A stretch of 64,000 nt of DNA from Mycteria americana. Lineage: Eukaryota; Chordata; Aves; Ciconiiformes; Ciconiidae. The notes under the pieces were generated by a model. It made no database searches, was not told where the DNA came from, and saw only the letters and a program-made list of their open reading frames with translations. Below, piece by piece: positions 24,744 to 35,300 of this stretch. Position 1 is the first letter of the stretch. Every line of letters starts with the position of its first letter. Both the position numbers and the translations under genes were made by a program. The stretch spans positions 152,629,519 through 152,693,518 of the forward strand of contig NC_134366.1 of NCBI RefSeq assembly GCF_035582795.1, written 5' to 3'.

Positions 24744-27287
24744 GTAACAGATATTTGCCTGCTTTCTATGGGCATCGGCATCCTTTAAGGCAGGATGAAG
24801 GGAGGTTTGGCATCGGTATCAGGAGCAAAGGTGGAAACAGATAAGCAGGACCGGAGAGAAATAGCCGTTTTCGGAGAAATTAGTTGAAAGGGGAACGGGA
24901 AGGCATGGCTTGCTCAGCCAGGCAGCCCAAGAGGAGCCACACAGGCAACGCCTGCACCGGAAAGGGTTTGGACTATGGCATTGTGACATTAATCATCTCA
25001 CACACTGTGTCTAAACTAAAGTACACAACTAGATCCAAAGCTGGTCAGCTGTGGAACAAAGTCTATCTTCAATGCAAATTCAGTTTAAGTCTGTTAAACA
25101 CATAATTATCTTCATCAGTAGCCAAAACGTGCCTGGGTGCGGTGGGGTGCAGCGCTGATGCACCACAGACATGCGTCCATATTTTCCCACCTCATAACAC
25201 TAGAAGGAGTAAGTGTCAGGGTTTCCATTTTGACCACTGGTGTGACAATTTTATTTTGTTAATGGAGTTCAAGATTTACTCTAGTAGAGATAAAACCCAA
25301 AGGTAGCCCTACAGGAAGGGAGCTGTTGAATGATAAAACCGTACCATTTGGGTTAAGGCACAACCAAACACTGAGAGACCAGAAGGGCTAAGTCATCCCT
25401 TGGTCGTCAGCAGCGGTGAGGGTCTCTTGCTGCATTTGTGGCATTGGTATTTTCTCCCCAAACTGAAGCTTCTGGTTGAGTTCTCTTGTGTTGCGCCTGG
25501 AGATGATGAGACCTTCATCTCGGCAACTGAAAATGTGACATTTTCGTTACCCATACAGTAGCAAGTATCAGCCCACACTCTGCCACGTGCGTTATCTAGT
25601 GGGTGCAATAAAGTTAGAGGAAAAAAGAAAAAGCCTGACCCTTGGGTTAATTTTACACTTCAGCAAAACCAAAAGTTGCTGTGAAGTTATGTTAAGCTTA
25701 CCCAGTGGCTGTGGCTCATGCAGGGCTGGTGAGCAGCAGATTTCAGATCTGAGCCCCCGGGCGCTACGGTGGCTGGTGTCCCTGTCCAGGTTTTCATCAG
25801 TGCATCGGGTACCAGAGCTGGGCAGGCACAGCATCCCTTGCAGAACCATCGCACACCAAAATCCCAGTGAAGGAATGGAAATTCGGGCTGAATGAAAGCC
25901 GGGAGGTCTCCGGACAGGCTCTGGGATGCCGGGGCATGCTCCCCCTGAGTGCAAGGCTCCCTGGCCCTGCCACGTTCAGGACAGCTCCCAGGTTTTAACA
26001 CAAGTCCATATGGCCACCATCTGAAACCACACCACAGCAGCATTTCAGCCCATCGCACTGGGGAATTCAACCATCCCCTTCCCACAAAAAAATGCCAGAA
26101 ATGCCCTGAATGACCAACTCTTCCCAGCACGTTTATGCTCCTCCGACCAGCAATGTAAAAAGACCAAAGGGGCAAGTGGAGGAGCCACTTCTCACAGAGC
26201 ACAGAAAACACATCTCAAAATCACCACACAAAGTTGAATCATTGCAGGCTTTAAATAGGATTGCTGAAACGTGTGTACCTCGCTAATGAACCACTCGTTA
26301 GGGATTTCTCACCTTAGTGGTCATGCCTGTTCCCTCATTGCTTGCCCTATTTCCTCTTCCATCACACACATTTTCTTTGTAATTTGGTGCCTTGTGTCCA
26401 ATGTAGCTATTAGAATTGAGGTGACCCTGCCATTGTGTATTTTACAAGTGGTTTGAATAAGAGCCAGCCTTCTGGTTGAGCAGAGTCACTGTTTGACAGT
26501 ATTAGAAATCATTTTAATGGCTCAGTGAGCCTCCAGCCCAGCTCTGCAGGAGCATTTTGGGGTTTTTTGCCAGATGTGTCTCTTATCCACTGATTGCTTT
26601 AAACAAAACTCCTAACTGGAAAATGTGATCTATTGTAACCATCCGTTTAAAAGGTAGGACAATGCATCAGAGGGACACGCATGGCTTAGTGGGCGTATGT
26701 ACATGTCAAAGAGAAGTGCTGGCTTCTCTATATTTAGGTGAAAGAACTTTTCAGCTCCACAATTGCCCCATTGCAAGAGGGCACGCTGAAATACTCCTGA
26801 CTGCCGCGGAGTGCAGGTGGGAGCTCCTTCTGATGGTGCAGACACCACCCACGTGCTGTACATCAGCACAGAGATGGATCCAACAGTTTCTTATTTACTC
26901 CTCTTGTCCTCAAGGTGGTCCACCCGTTCCTCTATGAGCTGGACTGAAAGGCTGTCCTCTTGTTTTTATTCCAGTGTGCAAAGAAGACTTAACAGGATGT
27001 TGAACTCTTCCCATGATCACAAGCTTTTGGCTTTGATGGATGTGGAGGGTTTTGACCCCAAGGAAGTCACAGTAACGGTGAAAGACGGGAAGGTGAAGGT
27101 GTTAGCGGAGCACGAGGAGGAGCACACCACCGCAAGAGGGAAGGAGTATAACTACAAAAACTTCACGAAGGAAATCAGCCTGCCGCCGGGGGTGAGCGAG
27201 GACGAGGTGACCTACTCGCTGGGACCGAATAGCGTCGTGAAGATCGAAACGGCACGCAAGTGCTACCCTTGTCCCCTGAGCCGCTGA
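24505..27287 (+). CDS. ODF1: ODF1 (outer dense fibre protein 1, HSPB10), two exons, 183 aa
   Basis: Seen: exon 1 (24505-24743) ends CAG|GTAACA and exon 2 (26975-27287) follows a pyrimidine-rich tract ending CCAG. The join is phase 2 and creates Ser80. Residues 1-40 form a basic/acidic helix with heptad positions L15, M22, L29 and L36. Residues 37-54 are Cys-rich. Residues ~60-90 resemble the mammalian ODF1 linker (CLR..LR..ER followed by a helix). Residues ~97-172 are a small heat-shock protein alpha-crystallin domain (GFDP, VKDGKV, SLPPGV, VVKIE). Known: ODF1 is a testis-specific protein of the outer dense fibres of the sperm tail, binding partners through its N-terminal zipper. Odd: mammalian ODF1 is about 250 aa with a Cys-X-Pro repeat tail, whereas this frame stops after one CYPCP motif. 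The ATG has A at -3. The position upstream of KLF10 supports orthology. An unrelated HSPB gene is unlikely because of the N-terminal match. Confidence 0.9.
24744..26974 (+). other. ODF1: ODF1 intron (2.2 kb)
   Basis: GT-AG intron between the two ODF1 exons, phase 2. I saw no further exon, repeat family or RNA gene inside. Short open frames on both strands show no recognisable protein. Confidence 0.75.
26975..27287 (+). CDS. ODF1: ODF1 coding exon 2 (alpha-crystallin domain)
   Basis: Encodes residues 80-183. The acceptor is a T-rich tract ending CCAG at 26971-26974. The exon begins by completing a Ser codon and continues VQRRLNRML, then the alpha-crystallin domain, and ends KCYPCPLSR-stop. 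The frame is open upstream of the acceptor, but that stretch does not resemble ODF1. Confidence 0.88.
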
Positions 27288-27403
27288 GCCGCAGCAGGGA
27301 GCAGCACCCGGGCGCAGTCGTTCCTCTGCCGCATCCCTCCTCCCCGACGGCTCTAAGTCGGCCCCACTTACTGTGCACCAGCAGCTCCGCCGGCCTCTTC
27401 CGA

Positions 27404-27409
27404 AATAAA
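27404..27409 (+). terminator. ODF1: ODF1 poly(A) signal AATAAA
   Basis: Canonical AATAAA 117 bases after the ODF1 stop, implying a short 3' UTR of about 135-145 bases. Cleavage is expected near 27420-27430. A short 3' UTR would fit a spermatid transcript. Confidence 0.7.
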
Positions 27410-29267
27410 AGGCAGCACTCCGAGCAGATGCGTGTGAGCCGCGTTTCAAAGGGGTTTGGTGGGCAAAAGGGGAGGGGTGCCAACAGGACAGCGCAAAGAT
27501 GGTTTTGGGCATACTTGGCTGTGGTCTTCTGCTGGGTACCAAAGGCACGGCTGGAGGTGGCGTGCTTCAGGGTGGGTATTGCTTTTGCAGAGAATTTAAT
27601 GGATTTTACAGGCTGAAAGGTACCATTTATGATCGGTCACATTTCTGTAATAGGGACACCTCTCTCAATCCCATCACTTCCATTTGAGCCATAGGATATT
27701 TCTAGGAAGAAAACCTCGATAATGAACACCTCAAGGGGAGGAGCCTCCTCCCAAAAAAGGGAGCCGTGCCATTTGTCCCCTTGGTTTGGTTCTTGCAGAG
27801 GCTGCCTGGCTGGGAAGAGCTGTGGTGGAAGGACAGAGAGCTTTTCCTTAGAAGACGTCGGGACTACGGCAGAGCACTTACCAGCAGAGGAGGGGATGAG
27901 TAAAGCGTTTCCTGCTGTAGCCCAGGAGAGAATCGATAGCTCCAAATTAATAAGAAAACGCTTCTCATGTTGGAAGAGGGACAGAATTGTCAATATAATT
28001 TCTACAAGGTAATATTAACAAAAAATTTAAGGTCCAAAGTGGCACCTCACACAACTGCAGCCCTCTCTCTCCTGAGCACAGGCACCAGCAGGATCAGCGG
28101 GACGGGGGTGACACCGAGGGACAGCCTTGCAGGGGGATTGCGTTTGCTGCCCTGGCCTCAGCACTTGGGCACGCACTCCTGCGGGAAGCAGCGTTAGCTT
28201 TCACTGCAGAAAGGCACATAAAGAGACAATATACTTGATGCATGCATTTGCAAGCCGCCTGGGCGAGCCGCCTCTCCAGCGAGCACCACCTGGTTCAGGC
28301 TTCCTGAGCCCCTGGGGCTGGGGGGAGGAAGGTTGCCACCTCTTTTTGTGGCACACCCCCCTGCGGCAGATTTTCCTGGTGGGGGACCTAATCCTTGAGG
28401 TTGTGCTGGCGCAGAAACGAACCTCTGACATTACCTAACCTGTCAGCAGAGAGGGTGGGCAGCCTGCAGGCCAGCACTGTGCAGATGTGCTGCCCTCTTG
28501 AAACCCTTCAGCAGTGGGGTGTCGTCCCCTGCCATTAGTCTGGCTGAGAAATGCAGTTGTCCGCTGTTGCACGGGGGACTCCAGCCCCCACGGGACCCTC
28601 ACGCTGCTGGGGCAACGTGCCTGCGGCAGCCGAAGGGTCCTCAGTGCTGAGGGTTCCCACCTGCTGCTGCAATGGGGATATTACCCAGGAAACACTCATG
28701 CCTAAAGAAAACAAAACCAGTCCTTTATTTTCAGCCTGTAAACAGCCAGCTCCACTTTCACAATTTACAGTCATCATATGAAGGTGGTGAAATCAGATGG
28801 GACAGGTTACAAAGCAGCGAGTCAGAGGCTGGGAGCACCATGGCTGGGGGAGACCCCCAGCTCCACTGCCCCCTGCTCCCCTCCTCCCGGCTGGAGGCAT
28901 GCTCCAACAAGGAGCAAAAGCATCCCTGTCCAAGTGTTCAAAAGGCTCAGAGCAGGCCTCTGCATTGATTTGGTGCCGTTTGGATGGGGACGATGACGTC
29001 AGCAGCACCTCGGCCTCCTGTCAAGTGAGCACAGCCCCTTAGGCCAGCTCATTGCAAGCATCTTCCCAAAATCACCAGCACCATGAAACAGCTCCTTCAG
29101 TCAAACATCCCAGCAAGCAGTTGAGGATCAGTTACCAGCTAGGTAACTTAACTTTGGTGCAAGAAATGGGCTGCTTCTGGCATGTTTTCAGTCTCCAGCT
29201 AGCACTTAAAAACCAGCTGATAACAAATTTTAAACTTGATGGTCTTGGTGTGTAGCTGGGTCAGGAC

Positions 29268-29605
29268 AGAACCATACAACCATGGAATGGTTTGGGTTGG
29301 AAGGGAGCTCTAAAGATCACCTAGTCCAACCCCCTTGCCATGGGCAGGGACATGTTTCTCTAGATCAGGTTGCTCAGAGCCCCGACCAACCTGACCTTGA
29401 ACTTCCAGGGATGGGGCATCCATGACTTCTCTGGGCAACCTGTTCCAGTGCCTCACCACCATCATCATAAATAATGTCTTCCTTATGCCCAATCTAAATC
29501 TACCGTCTTGCAATTTAAAGCCCCTTGTCCTGTCACTACAGGCCTTGGTAAAATGTCTCTCTTCATCTTTCTTATAAGCCCCCTTTATGTATTGAACGGC
29601 CGTCT
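29268..29605 (-). mobile_element. CR1 LINE 3' end, truncated
   Basis: Minus-strand avian CR1. Its 3' end lies at 29268 (degenerate CATAGAAT-like repeat), followed by the highly conserved GGTTTGGGTTGG block, then the 3' end of ORF2. The translated tail ([19 protein letters not shown]) is recognisable but frameshifted. 5'-truncated at about 29605, as is usual for CR1. Confidence 0.88.
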
Positions 29606-30071
29606 ACGCACAGGTAGCCTGATTCTGCTGATGTTGGTCGAAGACGTTTAGAAATAAGCCATACCTCAACTAGGAGGCTGCAAGGGAGCCTCCTGTGAGA
29701 GCAGGCAGCAGGGACGGGGACTGGGGATGCTACAGATCCCCGGAGAAGACCATCTTCTTATGAAGCAACCCACCGAGTAATAAAACTGAAACCCCTTTGG
29801 GACACAGTCTTCTCACTTTGTAACTATTTCTACAGAAGCTGTCTAAGCATGCAGAAAAGAAACATTTCAACACTTCCCATCTACTCGTGACTTCAGACTT
29901 GCAGAATATATCGAGTCCCACAGCGATCATAGGGCTGGCTATGACTACTCTTATCCTTATTGCTCATCTTTTAACACATGTTCTTCACACTTTGTTCCTA
30001 AATTAGGCTCCTAGCACCAAATTACACTCCTAAGCAGCAAGACTTCATTGGCAGCTATGACTTCATTCCCA

Positions 30072-30345
30072 GATTTCAAGCCTAGAAGGCACCGTCAGAT
30101 CATCTGGCCTAATCTCTTTATTATCTTATACCACCAAAAAAATGCCCAAAGTCTAACTTCCAGGAAGGTACCTAGTCTTTGTTTGAAGACTTCAGGAGAC
30201 ATACTCCAGCAGCCTGCTTTGTATTTTGCTCCAATGGCTAATTTCCTTGTAATTAAATGTCATGCCTTGTTACTAACATGAGATTGTCTGGCATCATTAG
30301 TTCATTTTTTTTTCTCTGCCAGATGACAAGAGCCCTCAGAAGCTG
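30072..30345 (-). mobile_element. Ancient CR1/L3-like LINE relic
   Basis: Resembles the old sauropsid CR1 3' region: 'CTAGAAGGCACCGTCAGATC ATCTGGCCTAAT' in place of the usual 'ccagaagggacc..gatcatctagtctgacct', then 'TTTGAAGACTTCAGGAGA' and 'CCAATGGCTAAT' in the expected order. Strongly diverged, so far older than the other CR1 copies in the window. Confidence 0.6.
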
Positions 30346-32110
30346 ACTTTGTAGTAACTCAGTAGCAGCTATGAACATCTCCTACGTTGTAAGCAAGTTA
30401 GTTTTCAAACTTGAAACTCTGAAGTTTCTCATTGTCAGACCTGGTGTCCAACTCTTCAATATTTTTAGCTCGTTCTTGCCCCCTTTTTCAAGTTTTCAGT
30501 GCCCTCGGCAAAAGTGGCCACCAGGACCGGCTGCAGTCATTCCCTCTCCACCCCACCAATACAGTGTACGGAGGTAGAAACACAGTGTTGGCTCTTTTAT
30601 TGTCTTCCCAAGACGGAAAGGTCTCTGTATCTTTCTGCTGCCGTATTGCAGGAGGTTCTCCTGCCGGATGGCCGTTTCACTCTCAGCCCTACAGCTCGCC
30701 GAAGGAAGGGGTCCCGTCCCCGCTTTGCAGGCTGCAGCCTGGGCGGGTGGCCTGTGCTGCTCCTCCCCACGCTGCGGGCGCGGAGAAGGTTGGCGTGGCA
30801 GCCCAGGGGACGTGAAGAAACATCCAGGGGGAAGCACACTTCAGTTAGTAAAGGAAGATTTAGGAAAAAACGGCTTGTTTTTATTTTTTCTTACAGAAAT
30901 GAGCCACAAATAGCCATTTTTTTCCTACTGATTAGGACTCCTGGTGTTTAAATTCAAAGAGGACTTGCAGGCTGGGAGGCACATCTTAGGGGCCGTTCTG
31001 AAGAAAATTCCTAATTCATTTTATATCCTGTGAAATGCTAGTCTGGGCTGCTAGGAGCATCTTTAGGACCTTTTCCGTAACAGAAGCAAATCACTCAAAT
31101 AGTCACTTAGTTGTGTGAATACCTACATGCTATCAATACCTCGGGACACACCCCAAAGCGTTCTCAAAATCTGTACCTTCCAAACACCACTTAGATGAGA
31201 GTTTGCTAAGTGAAAATACCTTTGGAAAACCACCTTTAACACAGCAAGACGTGCTCACATCAGCAGCCCCCTAAAAGAAATTCCTTTGCCACTAGGTGGC
31301 AGATTTATTTTTTTTTTTTTAATTTACCACTGTGTAACTTTTTTAAAAGCAAACCCGCTGAAGGTGGTGTTACAGAGCAGTAAGGCTGGCATGCACCGCA
31401 GCTGGCATTTTGTTTGCAGCGTTAATAGCAAATGAAGAGGAGGGCAAGAGTTTGTGATCCTGGGCGTGCAGGAGCCCTTGTGACGGACCAACATCACGTT
31501 AGGTTTCTGCGCTGGATTATATTGACCTTCGATCCCGCAGCTCTTCCCCCCGAGTACAGCTCCTACATAAGGCAACCTTCATTTGCTTCAGCAGCCCAGC
31601 TCTACCGCAGCTATTAGCCTGAACAGGGATTTCCAGGAGTTAATGTATTGTTGCACCAAATTATTTTGGGGGCCAATTTTGACCGTCCTCATATAGCAAA
31701 TACCCTCTCTGAATTCCCTGGCACGAGGAAGATGGCTGAGAGGGCGACTGGGCTCTGTAGTTATAAACGTTAGTGCATTCTTGAACTCTAGCCTTATCGG
31801 GGCATTTATAAATAGCCAGAGCCCTAGGAATTTGTAATGGGAGTTCATCTGAGGATGCCAACTCCAGGCATCTCTTCGGTCATGGGTTTCTAGGGGTTTT
31901 CCTACAGCCAGGCAGTGCTCTGCGGTCTCAGTTCGTGTCGAAATGTTATTTCTCCCCTAGCTATTGCAAAACCTGGGAGAGCGGTTACCGCAGCGGGAAG
32001 GTGGAAAGCGATGCCGGCTTTCCTCTCCTGGTGTGCCGCTGCGCTCCTGCTCCGGCGAGCACCGGCACCGCCCCAGCTCCTGCTCTCTCTGCAGGCAGCA
32101 GCAGCACAGG

Positions 32111-32316
32111 GGGGCTGTTCCTGCAAGGGAGGGAGGGCTGTTCCTGCAAGGGAGGGCTGTTCCTGCAAGGGAGGGAGGGCTGTTCCTGCAAGGGAGGGCT
32201 GTTCCTGCAAGGGAGGGCTGTTCCTGCAAGGGAGGGAGGGCTGTTCCTGCAAGGGAGGGCTGTTCCTGCAAGGGAGGGAGGGCTGCTCCTGCAAGGGAGG
32301 GCTGTCCCTGCAAAGG
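32111..32316. repeat. Minisatellite with 19- and 23-bp units, 10 copies
   Basis: The core CTGTTCCTGCAAGGGA recurs ten times, starting at 32115, 32138, 32157, 32180, 32199, 32218, 32241, 32260, 32283 and 32302. Spacings are 23, 19, 23, 19, 19, 23, 19, 23, 19, the difference being one extra GGGA. The last two units carry substitutions. The array has no stop codon in several frames on both strands, which explains the long overlapping open frames there. Confidence 0.95.
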
Positions 32317-35300
32317 AGCATGTCGCTGCTGTCACAGGGGCCAGTCCTGCTCTTACGCCTCCGTCCCTCGTCCTCCGGGCAGCAGCACGGCGAGGCTGTT
32401 GGGATCACGCCAGCCGTGTGGGGCTGGTGCGGCTGCCCTCCCCTGCACCTCCACACAAGGTGAGAAACTTCATCCATCCATTTTATTTGTGCCTAAAGTT
32501 AAATTTAACCATTGTCCCTGCTGAGCTGTTTGGCACCTCAGCCTCTTAGATAAACCTTCCAAGCCTGTTTTCTGTCATCTCCCCTGGAGAAAGCACTAAG
32601 AGTTTAGAAGACAGAGCAGGACCCGCAGCTCCAAGTATGCCTCTGTACCAAAGACTTGGTGGATTTGTTGTCATCCTGGACCCTGCACTTGTCACCTCAT
32701 TAATAATCCTGCACTGGATTTAGGTTAGGAGTAAGCTGATCCTTCCAGCGCGCTCAGCGTAACATCGAGAAGCTGCCACCTCCACGAGCGTGGGGCGCCG
32801 GCCCTTCCTCACCCTCTTTCACCCTGCAGGTCCCTTCCTTGGTCACTTGAATAAAAAGTTATTTTTCCGTCTCTGGCTGTCTTCTAATTCCCCCTGCCAT
32901 CCCATTTGTCCCCCTCCACTTCAGCTGCTGGCAGTCAGTCCTTTCTTTTGGCAAGAGATGTGTGGGGCTTTCTTCTTCTCTTGAAATATGGAGCCCTTTG
33001 CTAGGGCTGAAACCCCAGTCTAGTTGCACAAAACCTGGCTGTCTCTGAGGTTGTCCTCTCGATCGCTTTATTATTTGTAGGTGGTGTGAAATCATACCCA
33101 TCTAATTGTCCTTCTTGATTTCAACATTAGTTACAAACAACAGGAGGTCTCTTGGCTCTTTGGTCCTTCGTCCTGGCCCCTAACTTGCAATGTTGCATGT
33201 AGTCTTTAAAGACCTGTAAGTTAAAATAATTCTATAATTTAAAAAACCGCAAATCAAATTAAAAAAGCCACAAATCAAATTGTTCGGAAAATCATCATAC
33301 CCTGCACCTCACTAGAACAGATTTTAACTTGCCAGAAAAATAAAATGCAGCTGCTTTTGCTTGTTTGTTTGATATAGCTTTGTGCATCTATGCCTGCGTG
33401 TGCAGAAAAGCCTGCAAAAGGGAGAGCTGCCAGGGCTCTGCCTCACGGTCACACGAGCGGATGTGGCACGTTAGAACATATCAAAAGAGAAAACAAAATC
33501 CCTCCCTGCTGAGGTCTGGGTCCCAAGGCCCAGGTGGGTCCCTGATCCGGACCGAGCTGAGACGGGCCCGCAGCAGCCAGAGCACGCGACCGGGCATTGA
33601 CAGCGCTCGCCCCGTGCCCTTGTGTCCCTGCGCTGCCCTGGGGTTGTCATCTAGGGGGTCACCAGCCACCACGCGCCCCGTGTTTGTGGGGCGTAGGGTT
33701 GTGTGCCTGTAGGCACAGAATCGGGAACACCACCCAGAGCATCTGGCTGTGGCCTGATTAAGCATTTCGAGGAGAATTTGAGCCAAAAGTTATGTCAGAG
33801 GGAAGGCAGAGAAACTGGGAGAACTTGCCAGGGTGCTCACAGCCCAGCGACGGGCAGCGTCACACCGGGCAAAGCGCTCGAGCCCTGCGGGACCCAGTGC
33901 TCCGGGCTGCCACCGGGACAAGCCCCCGCCAGAGCCCAGCACTTGCGAGCAGGGAGGGAAGGCTCTGTGCTCCTGCAGGGGAACAGAAGAAGGATGGCGA
34001 AGAGGAGGGACGGGGGCCAAGCAGGGGCACTGAAGACACTTGAGCCCAGGCACAGTCCGCCCCAGAGCATCTCCAAGGTGCTGCAGTGCCGCTGCCTCCT
34101 GCTCAGGCCGGCAGCGACATCCACGCCGAGCAGCGACTCCCACTGCTGTGGGTGTCCTGGCTTCTCCCTGTCGTTCGGTTACCTGCTAGAAATGTTTAAA
34201 TATAAGCAGAATCTGCAGGATGCAGTAGAGGTGACTGCTGTAACAGAGGTGAGGTTTGAGAACAAGTTGGGAGTAAGGAGCACGTACAGATAAATCATTA
34301 AAATCAAAGAGCATCCTTTGGTGGAGAGGCAGCAGAAGAGAATGACTGAAAACAGCATGCTATGGAGCAGGCAATAAAAGCAGAATGTAGCAGCTACCAG
34401 TCATGCAGCCTTGCTGAGGTTTTACTGACTGCAAAATACAGTAAGGCTGCAGGACATTAAAAAGAGAGGAGCAAATAAAAATGCCAGCACTTGGGATCCA
34501 CTCATGGCAGGTCCTGAGCACTTTCTATCCCCACTAAAGTCCCTGGACAATAACTGGACACAGCAGAATTGCGCCGTTACTGTGAATACCTGCAAAGTTA
34601 ATCCCCTTGGGGAAACAGAGATATTTATATGTCCAGGAGTGAGCGTTCCCGCTCAGAGTTCCAGCTCATGATGGAAGCTCCTTCGTGGTGCTCTCAGGTG
34701 GTGCGGTGGATAGCAAAGCATGTGGAAAACTCTACCATCCTGGGGAAAGTGTCAAAAAATCACCTTCCCTGACCAGGTCCCCATCCCTCCTTGGCTACTC
34801 GGTGTGCCTAGAGAGCCAGGCGCTTAGCTCGAAATCCAGGGCTGTCACCCGCAGAGATTTATGGATGTTGATGCACCAGTGTAATGTGACCCTGACCCCA
34901 ATATTTTAAAATAACCCAAGGGACTGGCCCACATAAAATCCAGTCTAGATTGGGTGCCTGGTTAGCACGATGACATTTTAGATGTGGTGCAGTTGACTTC
35001 ATGATAATATGGCGGGTTTCTTCTATGAAGGGTGTGCAAAGTGTGTACAAAGAACAACGCTTCGCGTTAGATTAAAGCAGCAAAGGAAACTGGGGAAAGC
35101 ACTTGCTGTTTACTCCCCAGAGCAGCTACTAAAGGAGCAGGAGCAATGCCTGGACTGTAGTATTATTCAACCATTTATGTGCGCTTCTCACTTTCCCCAG
35201 AAAACAGCGGTAAAGCAAGCCACCACGTGGCAGAGGATGACTGCACACACGAAGGGAGAAGCAGTAAATACTATGGTAAACCCTGGCCAGACTGGGGACC

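Noticed and set aside
23967-24788. 247-codon minus frame and 200-codon plus frame over ODF1 exon 1
   Set aside because: Out of frame with or antisense to ODF1 in GC-rich sequence; the ODF1 frame is the one with family similarity.
31902-32549. Several overlapping frames of 116-204 codons on both strands
   Set aside because: Created by the stop-free minisatellite; open on opposite strands at once.
33703-34293. 196-codon plus frame in a GC-rich stretch
   Set aside because: No domain, opposed by antisense frames of similar size, no splice or promoter support.
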